A model generated the notes under the pieces. The model saw only the letters and a program-made list of their open reading frames with translations, was not told the DNA's origin and did not search any database. DNA of 64,000 bases from an uncultured Bacteroidota bacterium (lineage in GTDB: Bacteria > Bacteroidota > Bacteroidia > Flavobacteriales > Flavobacteriaceae), in the NCBI GenBank assembly GCA_902560045.1, contig CACEKJ010000003.1, positions 1 through 64,000 on the forward strand, given 5' to 3'. This document shows positions 9,193-20,378 of this stretch, in pieces (position 1 is the stretch's first letter; every line of letters starts with the position of its first letter). A program made the position numbers and the translations under genes.

Positions 9193-10065
9193 ATGAAAAT
9201 TAGTCTACATATTTTTAATTTATTGAGAGATCATGACTGTGTAATTGTACCAAATTTTGGTGCACTTGTCTGCAGAAATATTTCTGCAAAAATAAGCTCT
9301 GATAAAACAAAAATTTATCCTCCAAATAAAGAAATCTCATTTAATAGAAGTCTTGTTAAAAACGATGGGTTATTAATTAATCACATCTCCTACTCAGAAA
9401 AATTATCATATGAAAAAGCTGAGAAAAAAATTGCTAATTGGGTTAATAAAAATTTAAAGAAGTTAGAGAATCAAGAGATGATTGAAATTAAAAATATAGG
9501 CTCAATACATCTCAAAGATGCAAAATTTATTTTTACACCCGATCCGAACTCAATAGTACTAAAAAGCTCCTTTGGATTAAAAACAGTGGAATCTAGTGAG
9601 CTTATAAAAACAAATAATAAGGTAAGTAATTCGTACTTAAGATATGCTGCGATTATAATTGTATTAATTTCCTTAAGTGGTGTTTTCTCAAAATCCTATT
9701 TTGACTCAGTAGATGAATATAATATCGCATCTCTCGCAGAAGCCAATCAGCAAATTGAGCAAAAAATTCAAAAAGCAACATTTAACATCAGTACTGCCTT
9801 ACCTATAGTAAAACTTCCAATCAAAAAACAATATGGAAATTTCCATATTATAGCCGGATCATTCAGATTAGAAGAAAACTCAACAAAATTAATTTCACAA
9901 TTGAAATCAAAAGGTTTCTTAGAGGCAAGAAAAGTTGGAGTCAATAAATATGGTTTGTTACAAGTTGCCTATAACAGTTATGACACCGTTGAGCAAGCTA
10001 GGACTGCACTTTCAGAGATTAGAAATACTGAAGATGAAAAAGCTTGGCTATTGATTAAAAATTAA
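9193..10065 (+). CDS. HU-CCDC81 and SPOR domain protein (cell-division type)
   Basis: 290 aa. The N-terminal part (MKISLHIFNLLRDHDCVIVPNFGALV...) matches the Bacteroidota HU-CCDC81 DNA/partner-binding fold; a single membrane helix follows at about residues 148-165 (YLRYAAIIIVLISLSGVF), then a linker and a C-terminal SPOR domain (YGNFHIIAGSFRLEENSTKLI...). SPOR domains bind denuded septal peptidoglycan, so this protein probably sits at the division site with the HU-like part in the cytoplasm. The gene follows trpS by 49 bp; the gap holds an AT-rich 7-bp inverted repeat (GATATAA-TT-TTATATC, 9155-9170). Confidence 0.85.
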   Translation: MKISLHIFNLLRDHDCVIVPNFGALVCRNISAKISSDKTKIYPPNKEISFNRSLVKNDGLLINHISYSEKLSYEKAEKKIANWVNKNLKKLENQEMIEIKNIGSIHLKDAKFIFTPDPNSIVLKSSFGLKTVESSELIKTNNKVSNSYLRYAAIIIVLISLSGVFSKSYFDSVDEYNIASLAEANQQIEQKIQKATFNISTALPIVKLPIKKQYGNFHIIAGSFRLEENSTKLISQLKSKGFLEARKVGVNKYGLLQVAYNSYDTVEQARTALSEIRNTEDEKAWLLIKN

Positions 10066-10076
10066 ATTATAAAGGC

Positions 10077-10577
10077 ATTAAAACTCCACAAAATTCATTA
10101 ACGATTTTAACAGATTCGGTATTACCGGGTGAAACTAATGCGCTAAATAATTTGTTTGGTGGAGAGTTATTAGCTAGGATGGACAGAGCGGCTAGTATTT
10201 CAGCTAAAAGACATTCAGAAGAAATAGTTGTTACGTCTTCCGTAAATCATGTCTCATTTGGAAAAGCAATTCCGATAGGGACTACAGTTACAATTGAAGC
10301 AAAAGTTTCAAGAGCTTTTACAACATCTATGGAGGTCTTTATTGATGTTTGGATTGATGATGATAAAGGAAAAAAAATAAAAGCAAATGAGGCAATTTAT
10401 ACATTTGTAGCTGTCGATAAAAATGGAAGGCCTACTAAAATTGATAAAATTTTTCCTGAGACAGAACAAGAAAAAAAGCGTTACGACGCGGCCTTGAGAA
10501 GAAAACAACTAAGTCTGGTTTTAGCCGGAAAAATGAAAGCCGATGATGCAACTGAGCTAAAAGCCCTATTCTCTTAA
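10077..10577 (+). CDS. Acyl-CoA thioesterase (hotdog fold), apparent ATT start
   Basis: Hotdog-fold acyl-CoA hydrolase (YciA/BFIT-like) that releases free acids from acyl-CoA. The ORF track begins at TTG 10152, but the same frame is open upstream to a stop at 10056 and encodes KTPQNSLTILTDSVLPGETN, which continues smoothly into NNLFGGELLARMDRAAS, the conserved family N-terminus. No ATG, GTG or TTG occurs between the stop and 10152; ATT at 10077 is the codon where the family N-terminus would begin, giving 166 aa. The stop is immediately adjacent to the convergent EnvC-like gene. Identity is firm; the start is inferred. Confidence 0.8.
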   Translation: MKTPQNSLTILTDSVLPGETNALNNLFGGELLARMDRAASISAKRHSEEIVVTSSVNHVSFGKAIPIGTTVTIEAKVSRAFTTSMEVFIDVWIDDDKGKKIKANEAIYTFVAVDKNGRPTKIDKIFPETEQEKKRYDAALRRKQLSLVLAGKMKADDATELKALFS

Positions 10578-11768
10578 CTACATTTTATAGATCCAAGAAG
10601 AAGGGTTTTGTGGAATACCATCCTTGAATATACTAAAACTTAAAATTGTTTGTTGGGTTGAAACATCTGTAGATATCTTACCAAGTAATTCTTTTGTTTT
10701 TACCTTATCCCCTTTTGAAATAAAAATTTCAGACAAATTTTTATACACAGTAAAGAAATTTCCATGCTGAATGAGAACAGTGTAAGTATTATTTTTTGAG
10801 AGAATAATCGAATAGATGAGACCGTCAAAAATAGTTCTTGCCTCAACATCACTTGAAGTTCTAATTCTAACACCATTACTCTGAATAGTAGTGGTTTTTA
10901 CAATTGGATGTGGTTGTTTCCCAAACCCTAATACTACATAGCCTTTTGAAACAGGCCATGGTAGCTTGCCTTTATTTGTGTTAAAATTTTTGGAAATTAG
11001 CTGAGCTTCAGCAGTTAAACCAATTCCGTTTTCTTTCTTTTTAGATTTAGCAATAGCTTCTGCTATTAACTTATTAATTTTTTTGTCAATTTCCTTCGAT
11101 TGTTTTTGTTTACTCTTAATCTCTGCAGCATATTTTTTCTGATTTTGGCTAATTTTAGCAATCAAATTATTTAGGTTTATATATTCTTTATTTAAATTAT
11201 TTCTGATTTGTTCATTTTCATCGATCAAGTTTTGTTTTAATAATTTCTGAGAATCAAGAATTTCAATTGTGGTTTCAATTTCTTTTGCTGTAGATTTAAT
11301 TTTGTTAATTGTTTTTCTTTGAAAACTGGCATACTGTTTAAAGTACTGAATTCGTTTATACGCTTGTGCAAATGATGTAGATGAAAAAATAAACATAATC
11401 TTATTTAAATCAGACCTTTTCTTATAAGATTTTAAAATCATGTCCGAAAGCTCATTCTTCAACAAAGATTCTCTAACATTTAATTCAGATAATTTATTTT
11501 CATTATAATCTATATCTGTAACAATAATATTCAACTGGTTATTAATATTATTTATTAAATTTTCCTGAAGTTTAATTTTAAAATTGATATCCTCTACATC
11601 TCCTATTATAATACCCTTTTCTTTTTTTGTGTTAGATAGCTTTTTTTCAATTTGCCTAATATCGTTTAATATCTCTTTTCTTTGATTCTCAAGTTCTGTT
11701 TTAGACTGAGCATAAATATTTGAAGAAAAAAGAAAAGTGATTATAAATACAATTCTGAAAATATCCAT
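10578..11768 (-). CDS. EnvC-like murein hydrolase activator (coiled coil + degenerate LytM)
   Basis: 396 aa: signal peptide (IVFIITFLFSSNIYAQ), a long coiled coil (roughly residues 25-240) and a C-terminal M23/LytM fold. The LytM zinc ligands appear lost: the HxxxD site reads GVRIRTSSD and the usual HLHFE reads ILSFSIF. This is the pattern of EnvC/NlpD activators of amidases, not active peptidases. I prefer the ATG at 11768 over the track GTG at 11771; it gives a TGATG one-base overlap with the upstream DUF4292 gene, typical of coupling. Confidence 0.85.
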   Translation of the reverse strand: MDIFRIVFIITFLFSSNIYAQSKTELENQRKEILNDIRQIEKKLSNTKKEKGIIIGDVEDINFKIKLQENLINNINNQLNIIVTDIDYNENKLSELNVRESLLKNELSDMILKSYKKRSDLNKIMFIFSSTSFAQAYKRIQYFKQYASFQRKTINKIKSTAKEIETTIEILDSQKLLKQNLIDENEQIRNNLNKEYINLNNLIAKISQNQKKYAAEIKSKQKQSKEIDKKINKLIAEAIAKSKKKENGIGLTAEAQLISKNFNTNKGKLPWPVSKGYVVLGFGKQPHPIVKTTTIQSNGVRIRTSSDVEARTIFDGLIYSIILSKNNTYTVLIQHGNFFTVYKNLSEIFISKGDKVKTKELLGKISTDVSTQQTILSFSIFKDGIPQNPSSWIYKM

Positions 11769-12523
11769 CACAATTCAATCTTTTTATAATTTTTTGGAAT
11801 TCTAAATGGAATATTTATTTTTTCTAAAGCTGAAATTGATTTTATTTCAATATTAAGGTTTTCTATGCCATCATTAGTAAACCTAATTTTTGTTGGAATA
11901 TTTTGACCTTGAATTTCAATATAATCATCATAAAAAACCTCTAACATATTTTCAGTGGTAGCAAAGGTTTGCTTAAGGATTGTGAAATTATAAGGGCTAA
12001 TAGATACTGTTGACTCAACAGTTTTTGATTCTAAAATAGATTGGTTTTCTTTAAACACATAGCTATTAATATTCCTTTTAAACAAAGATGAGGGGGAAAA
12101 TTTTTCTATTAAAATACCTAAAAGTAAACTCTGAAGAATCTGGAAATTTGCTTCTATTCCAATCTTTTTATTTACATAATCAAAATCTGTCACAAAAAAG
12201 TTTTTTTCTATTTTATTATAATACTTTATGGAATCCTTGTCTATTAAAACTCTTGCCGCTCCAAGCGCTGCATTAATCCACAACTTTTCATCTGATGAGA
12301 TCCTAAAAGTAACTGTATTAGATTTCATTTTTTTGTTGTCCCTAAAAGAAACTTTGGCCTTAGCTTGAATATAATCGAGGTTGTTTACATTCTTATTTGC
12401 GCTTCTTATTGATTTCTGAGCTGAGAATCTCCTATTTTCTTCTTTAGTGCTTTTTGATGCATTGTATAGTAAAGAGCAAGAGTTTAAAAAAATAATTGAT
12501 AGTAAAAGAATAATTTTTTTCAT
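11768..12523 (-). CDS. DUF4292 lipoprotein
   Basis: 251-aa predicted lipoprotein: MKKIILLLSIIFLNSC has a good lipobox (LNSC). The body resembles the DUF4292 family of Bacteroidota, with predicted beta strands similar in style to LolA/LolB-type proteins; function unknown. The ATG at 12523 is chosen over the track start at 12553, because the latter adds residues in front of the signal peptide and overlaps dut. It sits between dut and the EnvC-like gene in a tight minus-strand operon, suggesting an envelope role. Confidence 0.75.
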   Translation of the reverse strand: MKKIILLLSIIFLNSCSLLYNASKSTKEENRRFSAQKSIRSANKNVNNLDYIQAKAKVSFRDNKKMKSNTVTFRISSDEKLWINAALGAARVLIDKDSIKYYNKIEKNFFVTDFDYVNKKIGIEANFQILQSLLLGILIEKFSPSSLFKRNINSYVFKENQSILESKTVESTVSISPYNFTILKQTFATTENMLEVFYDDYIEIQGQNIPTKIRFTNDGIENLNIEIKSISALEKINIPFRIPKNYKKIEL

Positions 12524-12533
12524 AATCTTAATT

Positions 12534-12965
12534 CTAAACTCCAGTGCTTCCAAAGCCTTTATCTCCTCTTTTAGATTCGTCTAATTTATCTACTATTTTC
12601 CAAGAAATTGTTTCATGCTTTGCTATTACCATTTGTGCTATTCTATCACCTGAATTTATCTCAAAATCTGAATCAGATAAATTAATGAGTATTACCCCAA
12701 TTTCACCACGATAGTCTGCATCGATAGTGCCAGGAGAATTCAAAACAGAAATTCCCTTTTTCAAAGCCAAACCACTTCTTGGTCTAATTTGCGCTTCGTA
12801 TCCTTTTTGTAGGGAAATATACAATCCTGTTTTTACAAGCAACCTTTGCAGCGGTTTTATAATAATTGATTCATGTAAATTAGCCCTTAAATCCATTCCA
12901 GCAGAAAGAAGAGTTTCATATTTGGGAAGTTCATTCTTAGATTTATTAACTATGCTAACTATCAT
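12534..12965 (-). CDS. dut: Deoxyuridine 5'-triphosphate nucleotidohydrolase (dUTPase)
   Basis: Trimeric dUTPase, 143 aa, hydrolysing dUTP to dUMP. All five family motifs are visible: [45 protein letters not shown] and the C-terminal [10 protein letters not shown] loop. Start ATG overlaps the stop of the flippase gene by 4 bp (ATGA). Confidence 0.97.
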   Translation of the reverse strand: MIVSIVNKSKNELPKYETLLSAGMDLRANLHESIIIKPLQRLLVKTGLYISLQKGYEAQIRPRSGLALKKGISVLNSPGTIDADYRGEIGVILINLSDSDFEINSGDRIAQMVIAKHETISWKIVDKLDESKRGDKGFGSTGV

Positions 12966-14428
12966 CTCATTAATTTAAGTAAATTAATTATTCTTTTTTT
13001 CTCGTTTAACAAAATTACTAGATTCATTATTAGTACACATAAAATTCCAATTAATAAGTTGTCTCTATATACGTAAAAAGATATTGAAGATAGTGAGACA
13101 GACAATATTAAATAAAACAATATTTTATGTGTGTTGTAGGGAATAGGATAATATTTTTTTCCGATAACATAAGACAAAAATGCCATTGTAAAATATGCAA
13201 CGAACGTTGCTATTGCTGAGCCCAGAAAGCTATATTTTGGTATCAATATAATATTAATTAATAATGTTAAAGTAGCCCCGATAACGGAAATATAAGCTGC
13301 AAACCTTGTCATGTCAGTTACTTTATACCAAACAGATAAGTTTTGATAAATTCCTAAACAGAAATTAGCAAATAAAATTATAGGAACGATATACATTGCT
13401 TTCCAATATTCAGGATCACCAATAAAGATTTGTTTTAAAATATCCAAAGAAACAACCACAAGGACTAAAATTGAAGATCCTATAATAACAAATGTTTCTA
13501 AAACAAGAGCATAATTCTTTTTTGAATTCTTTTTATCTGCTTCGCTAAAGAAAAAAGGTTCTATAGCTAACTTGTAGGCTGTAGAGAATAGTGTCATAAA
13601 TATTGCCAATTTATAACATGCTGCGTACATGCCGATTTCTGTTTTTGCCACAGAAGCTGGGAGTAAAAAATCTAATAATATTTTGTCGAATGTTTCATTT
13701 ATGGTAAAAGCCAAGCCTGATATTAGAATTGGGAACCCATAGAATAGCATCTTCTTAAGCAGTGCAAAATTTGCTTTATAGTTGATGTTAAAATAAAATG
13801 GAATTAATAATAATAAAGATACCAGACTAGCAGCTAAATTAGCAATGAAAATATATGCAACTTGAAAATCTTCAAAATAAATGTTATCAAAAAACTGATT
13901 TTTTTCTGATAAGTCTTGAAGAAAAATTAACAGAAAAATATTTAAAGAGAAATATGTTAAAACATTAATTATTTTTATAACAGAATACTTAATCGCTTTT
14001 CCTTTCACTCTTAGGTATGCAAAAGGAATAACCGTAAGCGCATCAATAACAAGAATCCAAATAACAATTCGTAAATAATCAACTCCTATACCTGTAAATT
14101 CTGAAATATTTAGTTTGAAAATACTAAATATTGATATAAATAAAAATGAGGTAATAATTATAGAAATTGCAGCTGTGTTTAATACATCTTTTTTGTTTTT
14201 TTCAGAATTATAAAACCTGAAAAATGAGGTTTCTAATCCGTATGACAGTATTACATTAAAGAGAATAATGTATGAGAAAATTAAAGATAAAGTTCCAAAA
14301 TCAGCAACTTCATTAATAACACTTTTATCTGTATGAACTCTTACAAGAATGACACTAATAATTCTTGGGAATACAGTAGCAATCCCATATATAAATGTTT
14401 GCTTAAATAGTTGTAAGAATTTGGCCAA
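12962..14428 (-). CDS. Polysaccharide/oligosaccharide flippase (MATE-like, Wzx superfamily)
   Basis: 488-aa polytopic membrane protein with about 12-14 hydrophobic helices and the pattern of the polysaccharide biosynthesis/Wzx-MurJ superfamily ([30 protein letters not shown] near the N-terminus). It likely moves a lipid-linked glycan across the inner membrane. The start codon is TTG. It heads the flippase-dut-DUF4292-EnvC operon, separate from the surface glycan cluster at 27-36 kb. Confidence 0.85.
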   Translation of the reverse strand: MAKFLQLFKQTFIYGIATVFPRIISVILVRVHTDKSVINEVADFGTLSLIFSYIILFNVILSYGLETSFFRFYNSEKNKKDVLNTAAISIIITSFLFISIFSIFKLNISEFTGIGVDYLRIVIWILVIDALTVIPFAYLRVKGKAIKYSVIKIINVLTYFSLNIFLLIFLQDLSEKNQFFDNIYFEDFQVAYIFIANLAASLVSLLLLIPFYFNINYKANFALLKKMLFYGFPILISGLAFTINETFDKILLDFLLPASVAKTEIGMYAACYKLAIFMTLFSTAYKLAIEPFFFSEADKKNSKKNYALVLETFVIIGSSILVLVVVSLDILKQIFIGDPEYWKAMYIVPIILFANFCLGIYQNLSVWYKVTDMTRFAAYISVIGATLTLLINIILIPKYSFLGSAIATFVAYFTMAFLSYVIGKKYYPIPYNTHKILFYLILSVSLSSISFYVYRDNLLIGILCVLIMNLVILLNEKKRIINLLKLMR

Positions 14429-14497
14429 GTTATTATAGTATTAAAAATCTAAAAATAAACTAATAATGCTTGGAAAGCAAAAAGCTTTGAGAGGGAA

Positions 14498-15349
14498 TTA
14501 ACTATTTAAAGCTTCTGCTCCACCAACAATTTCCAAAATTTCATTTGTGATTGCTGCTTGTCTCGCTTTGTTATATGTTAATTTTAGCTGGTCTCTTAAG
14601 TCAGTTGCGTTATCTGTTGCTTTATGCATTGCGGTCATTCTTGCGCCATGTTCAGATGCATATGAGTCTCTAACTGCCTTATATAATTGTGTCTTAAGAG
14701 ACTTTGGGATAAGCTCAGAAATAATTTCTGTTTGAGAAGGTTCAAATATATAATCACTTGAATCAATAGCATCATTAGAGTTTGTATTTTCTATGGGTAG
14801 ATATTGTTCATCTGTAACTATTTGGGTTGCAGCATTTTTAAATTTATTATACACAATTTTAATTCTGTCAAACTCTTTATCAGAAAACTTTGACATTAAA
14901 AAATCTGCAATTAATGAGGAGTTTTCGAAACTTAAATCATCAAAAATCTCGTTGTTAGTCTCTATAACATTATGTTTTTTAGATAATATATCACCCCCTT
15001 TTTTACCAATACAGAAAAAAGAAACTTCATGGGTAGAGTTTTTGGCTATTTCTAAACATTCTTTAATAACATTAGAATTAAAAGCTCCACAAAGTCCCCT
15101 ATTAGAAGTAACACAAACGACTAATAATTTGTTTGTTTTTCTTGATTGCAAAAATTCATTTTCAAAATCTACGGATGCCGATAGATCGACTAACATTTGT
15201 GTTAACTTATCTGAATAAGGTCTCATCGCTGTAATCGCATCTTGTGCTTTTTTTAGTTTAGCAGCCGAAACCATTTTCATAGCACTTGTAATCTGCATTG
15301 TTGAAGATACAGATGAAATTCTATTTCTAATTTCTTTTAAGTTTGCCAT
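14498..15349 (-). CDS. atpG: ATP synthase F1 gamma subunit
   Basis: 283-aa central rotor stalk subunit. Characteristic N-terminus (MANLKEIRNRISSVSSTMQITSAMKMVSAAKL) and C-terminus (YNKARQAAITNEILEIVGGAEAL). Last gene of the atpB-E-F-H-A-G operon, 3 bp after atpA. atpD and atpC are not here, as usual for Bacteroidota, where they lie at a second locus. Confidence 0.98.
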   Translation of the reverse strand: MANLKEIRNRISSVSSTMQITSAMKMVSAAKLKKAQDAITAMRPYSDKLTQMLVDLSASVDFENEFLQSRKTNKLLVVCVTSNRGLCGAFNSNVIKECLEIAKNSTHEVSFFCIGKKGGDILSKKHNVIETNNEIFDDLSFENSSLIADFLMSKFSDKEFDRIKIVYNKFKNAATQIVTDEQYLPIENTNSNDAIDSSDYIFEPSQTEIISELIPKSLKTQLYKAVRDSYASEHGARMTAMHKATDNATDLRDQLKLTYNKARQAAITNEILEIVGGAEALNS

Positions 15350-15352
15350 GTG

Positions 15353-16927
15353 TTAAAACTTTGCGACTATATCAGCACATACTTTTTCAAGTGTGCCTGT
15401 CACTTCTTCTGTTAATTTTCCTTGTTTTATTGTTGATAAAGTGTCAGAATGTTTGTCATTCAAAACTCTGATGTATTCAGATTCAAATTCTTTAATTTTT
15501 TCAACGGGAACATCTCTTAGTAGGTTTTTAGATCCTGCATAAATAATCGCTACTTGATCCTCAACTTTAAATGGATCGTTTTGAGCTTGTTTTAATATTT
15601 CTACATTTCTTTTTCCTTTCTCAATAACATTTAATGTTGCTGCATCAAGATCAGATCCAAATTTTGCAAATGCCTCTAATTCCCTAAACTGAGCCTGATC
15701 AAGTTTTAATGTCCCTGAAACTTTTTTCATTGATTTAATCTGCGCTGAACCCCCTACTCTTGAGACAGAAATACCAACATTAATTGCAGGTCTAACTCCA
15801 GAATTAAATAAGTCTGACTCTAAAAATATCTGTCCGTCAGTAATGGAAATAACATTTGTAGGAATGTAGGCAGAAACGTCTCCCGCTTGTGTTTCAATAA
15901 TAGGTAATGCGGTTAAGGAACCGCCACCTTTTACCTTGGATTTTAAAGATTCTGGGAGATCATTCATCTCCTTAGCAATGGTGTCGTCATTAATAACTTT
16001 TGCTGCTCTTTCAAGTAACCTCGAGTGAAGATAAAATACATCACCAGGATATGCTTCTCTTCCAGGTGGTCTTCTTAATAAAAGTGAAATTTCACGGTAT
16101 GCGACAGCTTGTTTTGAAAGGTCGTCATATATTATTAATGCTGGTCTACCAGTGTCTCGGAAATATTCTCCAATTGATGCGCCTGTAAAGGGTGCATAAA
16201 CTTGCATTGCAGCTGGATCAGATGCATTAGCTGCAACAATAGTTGTATATGCTAAAGCCCCTTTATCTTCTAAAATTTTTGCAATCCCCGCAACTGTTGA
16301 TGCTTTTTGCCCAACTGCTACATATATGCAATACACAGGCTCACCTGCATCATAAAATTCTTTTTGATTTAAAATTGTATCTATGCAAACTGTTGTTTTA
16401 CCCGTTTGTCTATCACCAATTACTAGCTCTCTTTGACCTCTACCAATTGGTATCATGGCGTCAACTGACTTAATTCCAGTTTGAAGCGGCTCGTTAACGG
16501 GTTGTCTAAAAATAACTCCAGGAGCTTTTCTTTCTAAAGGCATCTCAAAAAGATCTCCTGTTAAATCTCCTTTTCCGTCGATTGGGATACCAAGCGTATC
16601 AACAACTCTTCCAACAATTCCCTCGCCAACTTTAACAGATGCAATTGTAGAAGTTCTTTTTACAGTATCTCCTTCTTTAATACCAGTTGAAGCTCCAAGC
16701 AGTACAATACCAACATTGTCTTCTTCTAAATTAAGGACAATTCCTTGAGTTCCATTTGAAAATTCGACAAGTTCTCCATACTGAGCATTTGAAAGTCCGT
16801 AAGCTCTGGCAATTCCATCACCAACAGTCAAAACACTTCCAATTTCGTTCAATGACGAAGAAGAGTCAAAATCTTTTAATTGTTTTTTTAAAATTGCTGA
16901 AATTTCAGCAGGATTTACTTCGGCCAT
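15353..16927 (-). CDS. atpA: ATP synthase F1 alpha subunit
   Basis: 524-aa non-catalytic nucleotide-binding subunit of F1. Walker [10 protein letters not shown] at residues 171-179; the signature [14 protein letters not shown] is present. Length is normal. Between atpH (5 bp upstream) and atpG (3 bp downstream). Confidence 0.99.
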   Translation of the reverse strand: MAEVNPAEISAILKKQLKDFDSSSSLNEIGSVLTVGDGIARAYGLSNAQYGELVEFSNGTQGIVLNLEEDNVGIVLLGASTGIKEGDTVKRTSTIASVKVGEGIVGRVVDTLGIPIDGKGDLTGDLFEMPLERKAPGVIFRQPVNEPLQTGIKSVDAMIPIGRGQRELVIGDRQTGKTTVCIDTILNQKEFYDAGEPVYCIYVAVGQKASTVAGIAKILEDKGALAYTTIVAANASDPAAMQVYAPFTGASIGEYFRDTGRPALIIYDDLSKQAVAYREISLLLRRPPGREAYPGDVFYLHSRLLERAAKVINDDTIAKEMNDLPESLKSKVKGGGSLTALPIIETQAGDVSAYIPTNVISITDGQIFLESDLFNSGVRPAINVGISVSRVGGSAQIKSMKKVSGTLKLDQAQFRELEAFAKFGSDLDAATLNVIEKGKRNVEILKQAQNDPFKVEDQVAIIYAGSKNLLRDVPVEKIKEFESEYIRVLNDKHSDTLSTIKQGKLTEEVTGTLEKVCADIVAKF

Positions 16928-16932
16928 ATTAT

Positions 16933-17463
16933 TTAATTTGTAAGTTGGGTTTTTAAATTGTTTAAATTTTGCTTCACACTAGCATTATATTCTTTTCCAT
17001 CAAATCTTATAATAAAACCACCCAAAATTTCTGGTTTAACAATATTTTTAAGATTAATAGATTTAAGATCTGAAACATTGATCTTTGATAAGATTTTCTC
17101 TTCTAAGTCTTTATTTATTGGGCTTGCTGTAATTACTACAGCCTCCTTAATATCGTTGTGACTATTATATAATTGTATAAAGCTATTCGCAATATCATTA
17201 ACTATGTAAACCCTTTTATTTTGAATTAATAAATCAAGAAGTTTTATAGTTAGAGAATTATGATCTTTAATTAAAGATAGTATTGCAGTTTTTTTCTCAT
17301 TATAATTAATCTGTGAATTAGACAATAAATTTTTGAAATCATGTGAGCTATTGCATAAGATCTCGACTGTCTTCATATCACTGAAGACTGAATCGATAGA
17401 ATTCTCTTCTTTAGCAATTTCAAAAATTGCTTTTGCATATCTTATGGCCGCTCTTGACTGCAT
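16933..17463 (-). CDS. atpH: ATP synthase F1 delta subunit
   Basis: 176-aa peripheral-stalk subunit (OSCP/delta family) that joins F1 to the b subunits. N-terminal [19 protein letters not shown] and C-terminal [28 protein letters not shown] are family features. Its ATG overlaps the atpF stop by one base (TAATG). Confidence 0.97.
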   Translation of the reverse strand: MQSRAAIRYAKAIFEIAKEENSIDSVFSDMKTVEILCNSSHDFKNLLSNSQINYNEKKTAILSLIKDHNSLTIKLLDLLIQNKRVYIVNDIANSFIQLYNSHNDIKEAVVITASPINKDLEEKILSKINVSDLKSINLKNIVKPEILGGFIIRFDGKEYNASVKQNLNNLKTQLTN

Positions 17464-17957
17464 TAATTTAATTTTGTTTTATCTAAAATTTCTTGGATAT
17501 TTTCTAGCTGCTTTTCCTTATTCTCTAATTCTTTAGAAAGTAATTTTTCAGCAATATTTAAAGAAAGGTCAACGACAGTATGTTTTAACTCCTTCATTGC
17601 GGCTGACTTCTCATTTTCTATAGCTGTTTTTGCAGATTCGATAAGCTTATTTGCTTTTTCAGTAGCTTCATTTTCAGCATCTGAAATAATTTTAGACTTG
17701 ATTTCTCTAGCTTCTTTCAATAACAATTCTCGTTGAAGCTTTGCTTCATTTAAAATCTTTTCATTATCAGATTTTAAATTCTCCATTTCATCTTTTGCTT
17801 TTTCAGCCGCAGAAAGCGCATCTTTAATAGATTGTTCTCTTTCATTTACTGCACCTAAAATTGGTTTCCAGGCAAATTTTGCCAAAATAAAATATAGGAT
17901 CCCAAAAGAAACTGTTGTCCAAAAAATAAGACCAATGTCTGGTGTAACTAAATCCAT
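17463..17957 (-). CDS. atpF: ATP synthase Fo b subunit
   Basis: 164 aa: one N-terminal membrane helix (GLIFWTTVSFGILYFILAKFAW) followed by a long charged helix forming the stator stalk. Typical size and operon position between atpE and atpH. Confidence 0.97.
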   Translation of the reverse strand: MDLVTPDIGLIFWTTVSFGILYFILAKFAWKPILGAVNEREQSIKDALSAAEKAKDEMENLKSDNEKILNEAKLQRELLLKEAREIKSKIISDAENEATEKANKLIESAKTAIENEKSAAMKELKHTVVDLSLNIAEKLLSKELENKEKQLENIQEILDKTKLN

Positions 17958-17985
17958 ATTAGCTAATTAAGATTAATATTATTAT

Positions 17986-19331
<1,346 letters not shown>

Positions 19332-19364
19332 TTTTGCTAAAATTTCTTCTAATTAATATGGTTG

Positions 19365-19395
19365 CAAATGTAAGCACATAAAAGGAAATTTCAAA
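19365..19395 (-). promoter_or_regulatory. Promoter of the ATP synthase operon
   Basis: Minus strand carries TTTG (19392-19395), a 19-nt spacer and TACATTTG (19365-19372), matching the Bacteroidota -33/-7 consensus TTTG...TAnnTTTG. The most complete promoter in the window; leader to atpB about 30 nt. Confidence 0.65.
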
Positions 19396-19414
19396 CAAAA
19401 TAAAACAAGAAGTT

Positions 19415-19801
19415 TTAAATATTATTTAACGATTTTTTTAAGCTAAGGACTTCAAGCGATAACAATAAAAAATATACAGGGAAAAAATTATATACAACCA
19501 AGTTAATATCGTATGATTGGTCATTATTAAATAAAATAAAAAACAAAATTGTTGCTAGCATTTTTATCAATGTTAGCAGAATAAAAAAAGTTAAAGGATT
19601 GATAAAATTATAATTCAAATTTAATTTTGAGCCAATCAAAAATATAAGTACAGAAAAGTAATTAAATAAATAAATAGCATTTAAGGGAATTTTATCACCC
19701 GAAAAATACTCCATACTAATGTTATAATGAATAAAATATAAAACAGCTGTGACAAAAGAAAGTAGAATAAAATCTAATCCCCTAGAAATAATACTATTCA
19801 T
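19415..19801 (-). CDS. DUF6168-type small membrane protein upstream of atpB
   Basis: 128 aa with about four membrane helices and no catalytic motif. In flavobacteria a protein of this size and topology (DUF6168) commonly lies between the AtpZ gene and atpB, and the position here matches. Role unknown; possibly an assembly factor in place of AtpI. It overlaps the AtpZ gene by 8 bp. Confidence 0.65.
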   Translation of the reverse strand: MNSIISRGLDFILLSFVTAVLYFIHYNISMEYFSGDKIPLNAIYLFNYFSVLIFLIGSKLNLNYNFINPLTFFILLTLIKMLATILFFILFNNDQSYDINLVVYNFFPVYFLLLSLEVLSLKKSLNNI

Positions 19802-20021
19802 TTTTTGTGACTTGGCTTATTATATAATAAATGGATATTAGAATGGAAAGTAATGAAAAAATAATGGTGAACAAATTATTAGAATTGTTAAAGTAATTGT
19901 CAAGTCTAAATCCTAGATATATTCCACCTCCAATTACAATTAACATTTGAAAAGCTAACTGTGAAAAAATTATAAAATTATGCTGATTTTTCCTTCTTTT
20001 CAGATGAGTTTTTTTCTTCAA
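19794..20021 (-). CDS. AtpZ/AtpI family ATP synthase accessory protein
   Basis: 75 aa with two membrane helices and the family pattern LAFQMLIVIGGGIYLGFRLDNYF. AtpZ/AtpI proteins are linked to ATP synthase assembly and cation (Mg/Ca) handling. The start is TTG, and the coding region overlaps the end of the bactofilin gene by 44 bp; no other good start keeps the basic N-terminus and normal family length. Confidence 0.8.
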   Translation of the reverse strand: MKKKTHLKRRKNQHNFIIFSQLAFQMLIVIGGGIYLGFRLDNYFNNSNNLFTIIFSLLSILISIYYIISQVTKNE

Positions 20022-20367
20022 TATTATTCAATTCTTTAACCCCACCTTTCATTGTACAGGTAGCATTAAATGTTGCGCCAGGCTCTACGGAAAGTTTTGC
20101 AATTTCTACTTCTCCTTCGATATAAGCCGAAGATCTCAAGGTTAACATGCCTGAAAGTTTTAATTTTCCTGAAAAACCTCCTTCAAAATCGGCATTTTCT
20201 CCTTCTAGACTTCCGTTTACGACACCTGTTTTTCCTACAACTATCTTTCCTGAAGTTTTAATATTTCCTTTAATATTTCCTTCAACCCTGAAGTCTCCTT
20301 CGCTAAATATGTCTCCGACCAAAGTTGTGCCTTGGGTTATCATATTTTGTTGGTTTGTATTACTCAT
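19978..20367 (-). CDS. Bactofilin (polymer-forming cytoskeletal protein)
   Basis: 129 aa with the repeating hydrophobic beta-helix pattern of bactofilins (GDIFSEGDFRVEGNIKGNIKTSGKIVVGKTGVVNG...). These proteins form membrane-associated filaments. ATG at 20367 is preferred to the track TTG at 20373. The lysine/glutamate-rich tail overlaps the AtpZ gene. Lies between porW and the ATP synthase genes, 11 bp after porW. Confidence 0.9.
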   Translation of the reverse strand: MSNTNQQNMITQGTTLVGDIFSEGDFRVEGNIKGNIKTSGKIVVGKTGVVNGSLEGENADFEGGFSGKLKLSGMLTLRSSAYIEGEVEIAKLSVEPGATFNATCTMKGGVKELNNIEEKNSSEKKEKSA

Positions 20368-20378
20368 AATCAATTTTT

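Noticed and set aside
10152-10577. TTG at 10152 as the thioesterase start
   Set aside because: Would remove about 25 conserved N-terminal residues encoded in the same open frame upstream.
14476-14490. AAAGC-AAAAA-GCTTT hairpin between atpG and the flippase
   Set aside because: Only 5 bp of stem and no clear U tract; not a convincing terminator.
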